A stretch of 64,000 nucleotides of DNA from Nocardioides potassii (lineage in GTDB: Bacteria > Actinomycetota > Actinomycetes > Propionibacteriales > Nocardioidaceae). The notes beneath the pieces are model-generated. The model was not told the DNA's origin. It saw only the letters and a program-made list of their open reading frames with translations, and made no database searches. The position numbers and the translations under genes are program-made. The stretch is taken from contig NZ_JAKJHZ010000005.1 of NCBI RefSeq assembly GCF_021648885.1, forward strand, positions 682,001 to 746,000. The letters are read 5' to 3'. This document shows positions 1 to 9,564 of this stretch, in pieces. The number at the start of each line of letters is the position of its first letter. Positions within the stretch are counted from its first letter, which is position 1.

Positions 1-1150
1 CGATGGCGTCCCAGCTGAAGGACTCCTCGGCGCGGCGGCGGCCGGCGAGGCCGTAGGACCGGGCGCGGTCGGGGTCGCTGACGGCCTCGGTGAGGGCGGC
101 GGCGAGGTCGGCGACGTAGCGCTCCGGGTCGAGCGGGGTGCCGGTGCCGTCGGTGGCCTGCTCGATGGGGACCAGCCAGCCGGTCTCGCCGTGGACGACG
201 ACCTCGGGGATGCCTCCGGTGGCGGTCGCGACGACGGCGGTCTCGCAGGCCATCGCCTCGAGGTTCACGATGCCGAGCGGCTCGTAGATCGACGGGCAGG
301 CGAACACGGTGGCCGCGGTCAGCAGGGCCACGACGTCGGGGCGGGGGAGCATCTCCTCGATCCACACCACGCCGGACCGGGTGGCCGCGAGCTCGGACAC
401 CAGCCCGCTGACCTCGCCCATGATCTCGGGGGTGTCGGGAGCGCCGGCGCACAGCACCAGCTGGACCTCCGGCGGGAGCGCGGCGGCCGCGCGCAGGAAG
501 AGCGGCAGGCCCTTCTGGCGGGTGATCCGGCCGACGAAGATCACGCTCGGCCGGTCGGGGTCGACGCCGAGCTCGCGCACCCGGTCGGGGTCGGCGACGG
601 GGGACCACTGCGTCGTGTCGATGCCGTTGTGCACGACGTGGACGCGCGCGGGGTCGACGCTGGGGTAGCTGCGCAGCACGTCGTCGCGCATCGCGGCGCT
701 CACCGCGACGATGCCGGCCGCACCCTCGTACGCCGTCCGCTCCGCCCAGCTCGACAGCGCGTAGCCGCCGCCGAGCTGCTCGGCCTTCCACGGCCGCATC
801 GGCTCGAGCGAGTGCGCGCTGACGACGTGCGGGATGCCGTGCATCAGCGAGGCGAGGTGACCGGCCATGTTGGCGTACCAGGTGTGCGAGTGCACGAGGT
901 CGGCGCCCGCGCAGTCGTCGACCATGGCGAGGTCGACGCCGAGCGTGCGGATGGCGGCGTTGGCGTCGGCGAGCGACGCGGGCTCGGCGTACGCCGTCGT
1001 GCCGGGCTCCGAACGGGGCGCGCCGAAGCAGCGCACGCGGGCGTCGACGTCGGGCAGGACCCGCAACGCCCGGACGAGCTCGGCGACGTGGACGCCCGCA
1101 CCTCCGTAGACCTCCGGCGGGTACTCCTTGCTGAGGACGTCGATGCGCAT
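1..1150 (-). CDS. glgA: GlgA/GlgM-type GT4 glycogen synthase (3' end cut by window edge)
   Basis: Transfers glucose from a nucleotide sugar in cytoplasmic alpha-glucan synthesis. The start MRIDVLSKEYPPEVYGGAG and the short GT4 architecture match the actinobacterial GlgA family, whose mycobacterial member (Rv1212c, GlgM) makes alpha-maltose-1-phosphate. 383 codons are visible and the last ones read SFSWDAI, which in family members lies only about a dozen residues from the C-terminus, so the gene is nearly complete. The sugar-nucleotide segment (SIYEPLGIVNLEAM) is present. It is divergent from glgC across 72 bp, and a TACCTT box lies 6 bp before the ATG, which suggests a leaderless transcript. 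Whether the acceptor is glycogen or glucose-1-phosphate cannot be told from sequence alone. Confidence 0.88.
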   Translation of the reverse strand, partial: MRIDVLSKEYPPEVYGGAGVHVAELVRALRVLPDVDARVRCFGAPRSEPGTTAYAEPASLADANAAIRTLGVDLAMVDDCAGADLVHSHTWYANMAGHLASLMHGIPHVVSAHSLEPMRPWKAEQLGGGYALSSWAERTAYEGAAGIVAVSAAMRDDVLRSYPSVDPARVHVVHNGIDTTQWSPVADPDRVRELGVDPDRPSVIFVGRITRQKGLPLFLRAAAALPPEVQLVLCAGAPDTPEIMGEVSGLVSELAATRSGVVWIEEMLPRPDVVALLTAATVFACPSIYEPLGIVNLEAMACETAVVATATGGIPEVVVHGETGWLVPIEQATDGTGTPLDPERYVADLAAALTEAVSDPDRARSYGLAGRRRAEESFSWDAI

Positions 1151-1222
1151 GAGCCGAAGGTAGTGCGGATCCGAGCCGAGTGGGTGGTCGACCGCGCCCC
1201 CACCGAGGGCTAGTTTCGTGAC
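1151..1222. promoter_or_regulatory. Divergent leaderless promoter region of glgA and glgC
   Basis: The 72-bp gap carries a -10-like TACCTT on the minus strand (1157-1162), 6 nt before the glgA ATG, and TAGTTT on the plus strand (1211-1216), 6 nt before the glgC ATG. Neither gene has a Shine-Dalgarno sequence. Leaderless transcription of both genes is inferred from this spacing. Confidence 0.5.
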
Positions 1223-2476
1223 ATGGCCGCCACCCCGCCGCGCAAGAAGGTCCTCGCAGTCGTCCTCGCCGGCGGTGAGGGCAAGCGACTGATGCCCCTG
1301 ACCGCCGACCGCGCCAAACCGGCGGTGCCGTTCGGCGGCATCTACCGCCTGATCGACTTCGCGCTGTCCAACGTCGTGAACTCGGGCTACCTCAAGGTCG
1401 TCGTGCTCACGCAGTACAAGTCGCACAGCCTCGACCGCCACGTCACCACGACCTGGCGGATGTCCAACCTGCTGGGCAACTACGTCACCCCGGTGCCCGC
1501 CCAGCAGCGGGTGGGCAAGCGGTGGTACCTCGGCAGCGCCGACGCGATCTTCCAGTCGCTCAACCTGCTCACCGACGAGCAGCCCGACATCGTCGTCGTG
1601 GTGGGTGCCGACCACGTCTACCGGATGGACTTCTCGCAGATGGTCGCCGACCACATCGAGTCCGGTGCCGGCTGCACCGTCGCCGCGATCCGCCAGCCGA
1701 TCAGCCTCGCCGACCAGTTCGGCGTCATCGACGTCGACCCGGCCAGCCCGAGCCGGATCCGCGCCTTCCTCGAGAAGCCGACCGACCCGGTCGGACTGCC
1801 CGACTCGCCCGACGAGGTGCTCGCCAGCATGGGCAACTACGTCTTCACCGCCGACGCCCTGGTCGACGCGGTCACCCGCGACGCGGACCGCGAGCAGTCC
1901 AAGCACGACATGGGCGGCGACATCGTGCCGTGGTTCGTCGACAAGGCCGAGTCGGCGGTCTACGACTACAAGGACAACGACGTCCCGGGCTCGACCGACC
2001 GCGACCGCGGCTACTGGCGCGACGTCGGGACCATGCGGTCCTACTACGAGGCGCACATGGACCTCGTCTCGCCGCTGCCGGTCTTCAACCTCTACAACAA
2101 CGCCTGGCCGATCTACACCAGCTACGGCCCGCACCCGCCGGCCAAGCTCGTCGAGGGTGCCGGCGGCGAGACGGTGTCGACGTTCAACTCGATCCTCTCG
2201 CCCGGTGTCGTCGTCAGTGGCGGCACGGTCAACCACTCGGTGCTGTCGCCGGCGGTGTGGGTCAAGGACGGGGCCGAGGTGTCGGACTCGGTGCTGATGG
2301 ACGGCGTCCGTATCGGTGAGGGCGCGATCGTGCGCAACGCCATCCTCGACAAGGGTGTCGTGGTGCCGCCGGGGGTGCAGATCGGTGTCGACCAGGAGGC
2401 CGACCGCGCGCGGGGCTTCGTCGTCGACGAGGGGCTCACGGTCCTCGCCAAGCAGCAGAAGGTCCCCGAGGACTGA
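1223..2476 (+). CDS. glgC: Glucose-1-phosphate adenylyltransferase (ADP-glucose pyrophosphorylase)
   Basis: Makes ADP-glucose from glucose-1-phosphate and ATP, the committed step of bacterial glycogen synthesis. The 417-aa length is normal. The N-terminal nucleotidyltransferase signature [14 protein letters not shown] (about residues 15-27) is followed by the KPAVPFGG and [10 protein letters not shown] blocks. The C-terminal quarter has the hexapeptide pattern of the left-handed beta-helix ([18 protein letters not shown]). The ATG is chosen because TAGTTT sits 6 nt upstream and there is no ribosome-binding site. It is divergent from glgA and only a few genes from pgm, so glucose-1-phosphate formation and its use in glycogen lie close together. 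Confidence 0.97.
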   Translation: MAATPPRKKVLAVVLAGGEGKRLMPLTADRAKPAVPFGGIYRLIDFALSNVVNSGYLKVVVLTQYKSHSLDRHVTTTWRMSNLLGNYVTPVPAQQRVGKRWYLGSADAIFQSLNLLTDEQPDIVVVVGADHVYRMDFSQMVADHIESGAGCTVAAIRQPISLADQFGVIDVDPASPSRIRAFLEKPTDPVGLPDSPDEVLASMGNYVFTADALVDAVTRDADREQSKHDMGGDIVPWFVDKAESAVYDYKDNDVPGSTDRDRGYWRDVGTMRSYYEAHMDLVSPLPVFNLYNNAWPIYTSYGPHPPAKLVEGAGGETVSTFNSILSPGVVVSGGTVNHSVLSPAVWVKDGAEVSDSVLMDGVRIGEGAIVRNAILDKGVVVPPGVQIGVDQEADRARGFVVDEGLTVLAKQQKVPED

Positions 2477-3709
2477 TCAGAGGTCCGCACGTCGCGCGAG
2501 CAGGAACTCCCGCTCGACGTCGTTCCCGCACGCCGCGATCGCCTGGTCGTACGAAGCCCGCGCGGCGTCGGTGTCGCCCGAGCGGGCGAGCAGCTCGGCG
2601 CGGACCGCGGCGGGCCGGTGGTTCGACGGGATCTCCAGGCCTTCGAGGGCGGCGAGCCCGGCGGCCGGTCCGCGGTCCTCGGCCACGGCCACCGCCCGCG
2701 CGAGCCGCGCCGACGGGGACGGGGAGACCTGCAGGAGCAGGTCGTACAGCCCGACGACGCGGTCCCAGCGCGTGTCCTCGGCGGTGGGCGCGGTCGCGTG
2801 CTCGGCCGCGATCCGCGCCTGCAGGGCGTACGACGCCGTGAGCGGGGTGACCGGCCCGGCGAGCACCGGTGACCGCAGCAGCCGCATCGCCTCGGCGACC
2901 TCGTCGTGGTGCCAGCGTCCTCGGTCCTGGTCGGCGAGCAGCACCAGCCGGCCGTCCCTGACGCGGGCGTCGCGACGCGAGTGCTGGAGCAGCACCAGGG
3001 CGAGGAGGGCGACCAGCGCCGGCTCGTCGGGCCGCAGGCCGAGCACCACCCGCACCAGCCGGATCGCCTCGCCCGACAGGTCGGCGCGGAGCAGGTCCGG
3101 GCCGGTGCCGGGGGCGTAGCCGGCCGTGAAGGCGAGGTAGGACACCTGCGCCACGACGTCGAGACGCTCGGGCAGCACGGCGGCGTCCGGGACGGCGAAC
3201 GGGATGCCCGCCCCGACGATGCGCTTCTTGGCGCGGGTGATGCGCGCGGCCATCGTCGGCTCGGGCACGAGGAACAGGCGCGCGACGTCAGCCGTCGGCA
3301 CGCCCAGGACGAGCCGCAGGCTCAGCGCCGCGGCCGCCTCGAGCGCCAGTGCCGGGTGGGCGCACATCAGCACGAGGCGGAGGACGTCGTCCTCGACGAG
3401 GCTGCCGCCGTCGGCCATCGTGCGCGCTCCTTCCTGCTGGCGTTCGGCGTCGGTGAGGAGCAACGGGAGCTTGCGCTGGGCGACGCCCTCGGTGCGCAGC
3501 CGGTCGAGCACGCGTCGCTTGGCGGCGGTCATCAGCCACCCGGCCGGGTTGTCGGGCGTGCCGTCGACGGGCCAGGTCCGGCTGGCCACCTCGACCGCGT
3601 CGCCCAGCGCGTCCTCCACGAGGTCGAGACGGCGGAACTGCGACAGGAGCAGCGCGACCAGGCGGCCCCACTCCTGCCGCACGACCTCCTCGAGCGCCGG
3701 GTCGCTCAG
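2477..3709 (-). CDS. ECF42-type RNA polymerase sigma factor with C-terminal extension
   Basis: Alternative sigma factor that should direct RNA polymerase to the YCII operon in which it lies. The N-terminal part has sigma region 2/4 features (DLVEDALGDAVEVASRTW, NPAGWLMTAAKRRVLDRLR, PEPTMAARITRAKKRI). The C-terminal half (about residues 190-400) is the long DUF6596/TPR-like extension that defines ECF42 and replaces an anti-sigma factor. The start is uncertain. A GTG at 3682 gives 401 aa, but the frame stays open to a CTG at 3709 that overlaps the upstream stop and adds SDPALEEV, which resembles the usual N-terminus. I gave the longer form. Five genes in tight order (four YCII, then sigma) form one operon. 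Confidence 0.85.
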   Translation of the reverse strand: MSDPALEEVVRQEWGRLVALLLSQFRRLDLVEDALGDAVEVASRTWPVDGTPDNPAGWLMTAAKRRVLDRLRTEGVAQRKLPLLLTDAERQQEGARTMADGGSLVEDDVLRLVLMCAHPALALEAAAALSLRLVLGVPTADVARLFLVPEPTMAARITRAKKRIVGAGIPFAVPDAAVLPERLDVVAQVSYLAFTAGYAPGTGPDLLRADLSGEAIRLVRVVLGLRPDEPALVALLALVLLQHSRRDARVRDGRLVLLADQDRGRWHHDEVAEAMRLLRSPVLAGPVTPLTASYALQARIAAEHATAPTAEDTRWDRVVGLYDLLLQVSPSPSARLARAVAVAEDRGPAAGLAALEGLEIPSNHRPAAVRAELLARSGDTDAARASYDQAIAACGNDVEREFLLARRADL

Positions 3710-4065
3710 AGCGCCACGTCCACGGTCGGGTGGATCTGGATGTCGTAGCGCGGCAGGATCCGCAGGAGCTCCACGACGACGTCGAGGTCGGGTGCCTCCA
3801 ACAGGTAGAACCCGCCCATGCCCTCGATGACCTCGGCGTAGGGACCGTCGGTCAGCAACACCTCTCCCGAGGACGACGTCCGCATCACGGTGGCGTCGCC
3901 CGGCTCGGTCAACGCCTCGCCCGCGAGCAGCTCGACACCGTCCCGGGCGGCGCAGGCGGCGGCGAACTCCCCGAACCGCGCCATCGCGGCGGCCTGCTCG
4001 GACTCGCTCTGGTCGGGCCAGGCCTTCTCGGCCCCGTCCCCGACCAGCAGCACCAGGTACTTCAT
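3706..4065 (-). CDS. YCII/DGPF family protein, copy a
   Basis: A 119-aa single-domain YCII (YciI-like, dimeric alpha/beta barrel) protein. It starts MKYLVLLVGDG and carries the hallmark DGPYAEVIEGMGGFYLLE near residue 73. Proteins of this family are the standard genomic partners of ECF42 sigma factors. Their biochemical function is not established, though a ferredoxin-like fold with conserved acidic and His residues hints at a small-molecule enzyme or sensor. It is the last YCII gene before the sigma factor and its stop overlaps the possible CTG start of that gene. A GAGGAGCC ribosome-binding site lies before the ATG. Confidence 0.9.
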   Translation of the reverse strand: MKYLVLLVGDGAEKAWPDQSESEQAAAMARFGEFAAACAARDGVELLAGEALTEPGDATVMRTSSSGEVLLTDGPYAEVIEGMGGFYLLEAPDLDVVVELLRILPRYDIQIHPTVDVAL

Positions 4066-4081
4066 GGTGGGCTCCTCGGTC

Positions 4082-4441
4082 TCAGGTGATCGTGATGGTC
4101 GGACGGATCTCGACGGTGTACGCCGACGGCAGCAGGCTCGCCGCCGCGACGGCGTGGTCGAGGTCGGGAAGCTCGACGTCGTAGTAGCCGCCGACGTGCT
4201 CGACGGCCTCGGCGAACGGACCGGACGTCACCACCAGCTCCCCGTCGCGTGCCCGGCCCTCCCGTCGGACGGTGGTCGCGCGCTCGGGATCGGCGAGCGC
4301 GCCGGAGCCGTGCTCGGTGCCGTGCTGGGCGACGTAGGCCGAGAACGCGTCGTGGGCCGCGAAGTAGTAGTCGCGCGTCTCCTCGCTCGCCCCCTCCCAC
4401 TCGGACCTGGAGTAGGCGATGAGGACCACGTAGCGCGTCAC
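4082..4441 (-). CDS. YCII/DGPF family protein, copy b
   Basis: A 119-aa YCII protein with a GTG start (MTRYVVLIAYS) whose first bases overlap the stop of copy c as GTGA. The frame is open further upstream, but the length match with its three neighbours and the overlap fix this start. The DGPF-type motif reads SGPFAEAVEHVGGYYDVE, with Ser in place of the usual Asp. Function unknown. Translational coupling with copy c is inferred from the 4-bp overlap. Confidence 0.87.
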   Translation of the reverse strand: MTRYVVLIAYSRSEWEGASEETRDYYFAAHDAFSAYVAQHGTEHGSGALADPERATTVRREGRARDGELVVTSGPFAEAVEHVGGYYDVELPDLDHAVAAASLLPSAYTVEIRPTITIT

Positions 4442-4797
4442 GAGGCACGCTCCCCGGGGTCCACGCACCGCCGCACCTCCACCGCGTCGCCGGTCGCCGT
4501 GAGGACCCGGCAGCAGTCCAGGAGGTCGTCGAGGTCGCTCGACTCGACCAGGTAGAACCCACCCACCTGCTCGGCGGTCTCCGCCCACGGCCCCTCGGTG
4601 ACCTCGGTGGCGTGGGGGGCGATCGTGCGGGCCTCGGAGGCCCGGTGCAGCTCGGCGCCGCCGGTGATCGTGTGTCCCCGCTCGACGAGCTGGGCGGAGA
4701 ACGCCTCGTGCGCGGCGTAGCCCTCGCGACGCTCGTCGTCGGACAGGTCCCACCAGCGCTCGGCATCACCCAGCAGCAGGACGACGTACTCGGTCAT
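4438..4797 (-). CDS. YCII/DGPF family protein, copy c
   Basis: A 119-aa YCII protein beginning MTEYVVLLLGDAERWW. Its motif is EGPWAETAEQVGGFYLVE, a divergent DGPF with Glu and Trp substitutions. The ATG follows a GGAGA ribosome-binding site, 10 bp after the stop of copy d. The four copies differ substantially from each other, so this is an old, diversified tandem array and not a recent expansion. Confidence 0.88.
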   Translation of the reverse strand: MTEYVVLLLGDAERWWDLSDDERREGYAAHEAFSAQLVERGHTITGGAELHRASEARTIAPHATEVTEGPWAETAEQVGGFYLVESSDLDDLLDCCRVLTATGDAVEVRRCVDPGERAS

Positions 4798-4807
4798 GTC
4801 GGTCTCC

Positions 4808-5158
4808 TCACTCCGCCATCTTGCGGAACTCGAGGAGCTCGCCCCGCGCGGACCACCGCTCGCAGGCCGCCCGCAGGTCGGCCTCGTCGTCGGAGCGGAC
4901 GAGGTAGAACCCGACGACCTGCTCCGCCGACTCGGTGAACGGGCCGTCGGTCACGAGCGTGCCGCCCGCACCGTCGGGGCGCATCGAGGTGGCGACGGCG
5001 GACGGCTCCAGCGGGCCGGCGACGAGCAGCTCGTGACCGCCCGCCTCCAGGTCCTCGTGGAACTGCTGGTGGGAGCGCATCCCCTTCTCGTGCTCCTCGG
5101 GTGGCAGGTCCGCCCACTCGGCCTCGGGTGCCGGCAGCAGGATCAGGTAGCGGCTCAT
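4808..5158 (-). CDS. YCII/DGPF family protein, copy d (first gene of the ECF42 operon)
   Basis: A 116-aa YCII protein (MSRYLILLPAPEAEW) with the canonical DGPFTESAEQVVGFYLV motif. It is the promoter-proximal gene of the minus-strand operon YCII-d, -c, -b, -a, sigma. Upstream at 5214-5251 are TGTCGA and CGTC elements of the kind reported for ECF42 targets, so the array is probably under control of the sigma factor at its own 3' end. Its spacing from AAGGAG to the ATG (about 12 nt) is longer than usual. Confidence 0.88.
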   Translation of the reverse strand: MSRYLILLPAPEAEWADLPPEEHEKGMRSHQQFHEDLEAGGHELLVAGPLEPSAVATSMRPDGAGGTLVTDGPFTESAEQVVGFYLVRSDDEADLRAACERWSARGELLEFRKMAE

Positions 5159-5210
5159 CGGTGGGTCGAGCTCCTTCGGTCGTCGGGTCGCAGGGCCGCG
5201 ACCTCACCCC

Positions 5211-5251
5211 GTTGACGGGTCAACCCTGCCTGATTCGACACCACGTCGACA
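5211..5251 (-). promoter_or_regulatory. Candidate ECF42-dependent promoter with an overlapping palindrome
   Basis: Read on the minus strand, TGTCGA (5240-5235) is followed after 17 nt by CGTC (5217-5214), matching the -35 TGTCGA / -10 CGTC pattern I recall for ECF42 sigma factors. A second TGTCGA lies at 5251-5246. The -10 element falls inside a perfect palindrome, GTTGACGGGTCAAC (5211-5224), which could bind another regulator or serve the divergent pgm gene. Confidence 0.55.
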
Positions 5252-5292
5252 CCTTTCTCGACGGGAGTCGCCGGACCCACCAAGATGGGGCC

Positions 5293-6916
<1,624 letters not shown>

Positions 6917-6936
<20 letters not shown>

Positions 6937-7267
6937 GGAAGTACTGCTCGCCGCGGCCCTGGGCGGGCACGGTGACGGGACCGGCCTCGATCGGCCCGCG
7001 TCCGCCCGGTCCGTGCGAGCGCGCTCCGGTCTCCACGAGGTCGTCCTCCATCGCCGCGCGCGAGAAGGTCACCGCCGCGACCTGGTCGAGCCGGACGAGC
7101 GACTGGCTGCCCGCGCCGTCGTCGAGGACCGCGCCCAGGCCGTCGCACCCGAGGACGTTGCCCTCGAGCCAGTAGCCCTCGACCAGGACCTTCACCGGGG
7201 CGCCGGTGTCCTCGGCGCGCCGCAGCAGCGTCCCGACGCTGAACATCGTGCTGTGCATCTTCGTCAT
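6917..7267 (-). CDS. Small protein, candidate Sm/Hfq-like fold (paralogue 1)
   Basis: I do not recognise this as a named family. About residues 10-70 read as a short N-terminal helix (VGTLLRRAEDTG), then V-x-V-L-V-E-G-x-W-L-E-G-x-V-x-x-x-D and a second block QSLVRLDQVAAVTFSR. That spacing closely follows Hfq: helix, V-x-V-x-L-x-N-G-x-x-L-x-G-x-V-x-x-x-D, then Q-x-V-Y-K-H-A-I-S-T-V. The Hfq Sm2 signature YKHAIST itself is not conserved. The gene at 7431 is a clear paralogue, sharing the body and a C-terminal PIEAGP. Start taken at MTKMHSTMF, with GGGGGT upstream. Its 3' end overlaps the end of pgm by 20 bp. Function unknown; RNA binding is a hypothesis from the pattern only. Confidence 0.75.
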
Positions 7268-7430
7268 GGCATACCCCCACAGGTATCGGTGCGCAGCCCC
7301 CACAGCCGCGGTGAACCCGAACGTACGGCGCGGGTCCGACGGCGGATGGCCGATGCGCGGAGCGCGACCGAGGCCTGCGACGAAACTTGACGATTGCCGC
7401 GGCTTTGGGCCCCCGCTGGTATGGACCGGG

Positions 7431-7742
7431 TCAGCGGGACGGGGCCGGACCGGCCTCGATCGGTTCGCGGACGCGGCGTCCGTGCGCCCGGACCTCCTGC
7501 TCGTCGGAGCCCTGCTCGGCGTCGATCTCCTCGCGGGAGAAGCCCACCGCGACGATGGTGTCGAGGCGCACCAGCACCTGTCGGCCCGGGCCCTCCTCGA
7601 GCACCACGCCGTGCTGGTCGGCCGCGACGATCCGGCCGTCGAGCCAGCAGCCCTCCACGAGCACCCGGACCGCCGCGCCCGAGTCCTGGGCGTGCCGGAG
7701 CAACGTGCCGACCGTGTAGAGCGTGCTGGACCTGTTGGACAT
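7431..7742 (-). CDS. Small protein, candidate Sm/Hfq-like fold (paralogue 2)
   Basis: A 103-aa paralogue of the neighbouring gene. It shares STxxxVGTLLR, the VRVLVEGCWLDGRI strand pair, a D-x-x-G-V-V-L-E-E-G turn and the V-R-L-D-x-I-x-A-V-x-F-S-R end. The ATG (MSNRSST) has an ideal AAGGAGG ribosome-binding site. A TTGACA and a TAGTCT lie within the 87-bp gap to aidB, so it may have its own promoter. The two copies are 163 bp apart, and their DNA is nearly identical over the segment encoding GPIEAGP, consistent with tandem duplication. See the finding on Sm-like proteins for the argument and its limits. Confidence 0.78.
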   Translation of the reverse strand: MSNRSSTLYTVGTLLRHAQDSGAAVRVLVEGCWLDGRIVAADQHGVVLEEGPGRQVLVRLDTIVAVGFSREEIDAEQGSDEQEVRAHGRRVREPIEAGPAPSR

Positions 7743-7829
7743 CGCCTCGTCCTCCTTCAAGGAATTGTCAAGACTAGTACGCCGACGAGGTCCGCGGGGC
7801 CTTATCGGGTCAGGGACGTCCTGACGAGC

Positions 7830-9479
7830 TCACCCCCGGGGAGTAGCCCGGTCCACGACCGCGCTCAGCGAGCCGCTGGTGAGCATCCCGAACGTGCCGC
7901 CGTACGACGTCCCGAACCGGCTGCCGCAGAAGGCGTCCGCCACCTCCGCCGGCGCGAAGCGCACGAGCAGCGAGCCCTGCAGGCAGGCCGCCATCCGGCC
8001 GGCGAGCAGGCGCGCCCCCGACTCGAGCGCACCGGGGTCGCCCATCCCCTCGCCGAGCAGCGCCAGGGTGTCGTCGACGGCCCGGTCCAGGCGGCTGTCC
8101 GCGCCGCGGGCGGCGCCGACCTCGGTGATCCACGCCTGCAGGACCTCCGGCTCGCGACCGAGCGCGCGCAGGACGTCCAGCGCGTTGACGTTGCCCGATC
8201 CCTCCCAGATCGAGTTGAGCGGCGACTCGCGGAACATCAGCGGCAGGCCGGAGTCCTCGACGTACCCGTTGCCGCCGAGGCACTCGAGCGCCTCGGCGAC
8301 CATCGCAGGCGTGCGCTTGCACACCCAGAACTTCGCCAGCGGGAGCGCGATCCGCCGCAGTGCGACCTCGTGGGCGTCCCCGGGCCGGTCGACGGCGGCG
8401 GCCAGGCGCATGGCCAGCGCCGTGGCCGCCTCGGACTCCACGGCGAGGTCGGCGACGACGTTCTGCATGAGCGGCTTGTCGCCCAGCAGCCCGCCGAACG
8501 CCGAGCGGTGTGCCACGTGCCACGACGCCTCGGCGAGGGCGTGGCGCATCAGCGCAGCGGAGCCGAGCACGCAGTCGAGCCGCGTGGCCGCGACCATCTC
8601 GATGATCGTGCGCACCCCGCGCCCCTCGTCGCCGAGCCGCTGCGCGAGCGTGCCGTCCAGCTCGAGCTCGCTGGACGCGTTGGACCGGTTGCCGAGCTTG
8701 TCCTTGAGCCGGACCACGTCGATCCGGTTGCGGGTGCCGTCGGCGAGCACGCGCGGCACCACGAAGCAGGTCACCCCGCCCGCGGCCTGTGCGAGCACGA
8801 GGAACACGTCGTTCATCGGCGCCGAGGTGAACCACTTGTGTCCGTGCAGCGTGTACCACCCGTCCTCGGCCGTCGGCCGGGCCTGCGTGTGGTTGGCCCG
8901 CACGTCGGACCCACCCTGCTTCTCCGTCATCCCCATCCCGGCGAGCGCGCCGAGCTTCTCGGTCCGCGGCCGCACGCCCGGGTCGTAGGACCGGGCAGCG
9001 AGCAGCGGCGTCCACTCCTTCGCGATCGCGTCGTCGGCCCGCAGTGCCGGCACGGCGGCGTACGTCATCGAGATCGGGCACCCGTGCCCGGGCTCGGTCT
9101 GCGACCAGGCGAAGAAGCCGGCCGCGCGGCGCAGGTGGGCGTGCGGGTCGCCGGAGTCCTGCTGCTCCCATGGCGCCGCCTGCAGGCCGTGTCCGACCGC
9201 CCGCTCCATGAGCCAGTGCCAGGACGGGTGGAACTCGACCTCGTCGATGCGGTTGCCGAAGCGGTCGTACGTCGCCAGCTCGGGGTGGTGGCGGTTGGCG
9301 AGCCGGCCGTGCTCCCGCGCCTCCTCGGTCCCGGCCTCCGCGCCGAGGGGGGACAGCTCGTCGACGAGGGCGGCCGAGCCGTGGCGGGTGATCGCGTCGG
9401 TCAGCGCCGCGTCGGAGGTGACCACGTTGTGCCCCACCAGCGGGGGCGGCTGGTTCGTCACTGCGCGCAGGTCGCTCAT
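7830..9479 (-). CDS. aidB: AidB-like acyl-CoA dehydrogenase family protein
   Basis: A flavoprotein of the AidB branch. E. coli AidB is induced by alkylation stress and binds DNA through its C-terminal domain; its substrate is unsettled. The 549-aa length matches AidB (about 540) and is longer than ordinary acyl-CoA dehydrogenases. The N-terminus is AidB-specific (NQPPPLVGHNVVTSDAAL, then GRLANRHHPELATYD and EFHPSWHWLM), and the FAD region reads MTEKQGGSDVRAN, also an AidB hallmark. The ATG at 9479 is preceded by TAGGGT with a 7-nt gap, indicating a leaderless message. It is divergent from the BrkB-like gene. Confidence 0.93.
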   Translation of the reverse strand: MSDLRAVTNQPPPLVGHNVVTSDAALTDAITRHGSAALVDELSPLGAEAGTEEAREHGRLANRHHPELATYDRFGNRIDEVEFHPSWHWLMERAVGHGLQAAPWEQQDSGDPHAHLRRAAGFFAWSQTEPGHGCPISMTYAAVPALRADDAIAKEWTPLLAARSYDPGVRPRTEKLGALAGMGMTEKQGGSDVRANHTQARPTAEDGWYTLHGHKWFTSAPMNDVFLVLAQAAGGVTCFVVPRVLADGTRNRIDVVRLKDKLGNRSNASSELELDGTLAQRLGDEGRGVRTIIEMVAATRLDCVLGSAALMRHALAEASWHVAHRSAFGGLLGDKPLMQNVVADLAVESEAATALAMRLAAAVDRPGDAHEVALRRIALPLAKFWVCKRTPAMVAEALECLGGNGYVEDSGLPLMFRESPLNSIWEGSGNVNALDVLRALGREPEVLQAWITEVGAARGADSRLDRAVDDTLALLGEGMGDPGALESGARLLAGRMAACLQGSLLVRFAPAEVADAFCGSRFGTSYGGTFGMLTSGSLSAVVDRATPRG

Positions 9480-9564
9480 ACCGGTAACCCTATGACCCGG
9501 CGCCGGGGCCGGGCCGGGCGTGGGGAAGCAGGTCCGGGGTGGCTGCTCGACTAGCGTTGGCGGC
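9480..9564. promoter_or_regulatory. Divergent leaderless promoters of aidB and the YihY/BrkB gene
   Basis: TAGGGT on the minus strand (9487-9492) lies 7 nt before the aidB ATG, and TAGCGT on the plus strand (9552-9557) lies 7 nt before the BrkB-like ATG. No ribosome-binding site precedes either start. Confidence 0.5.
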
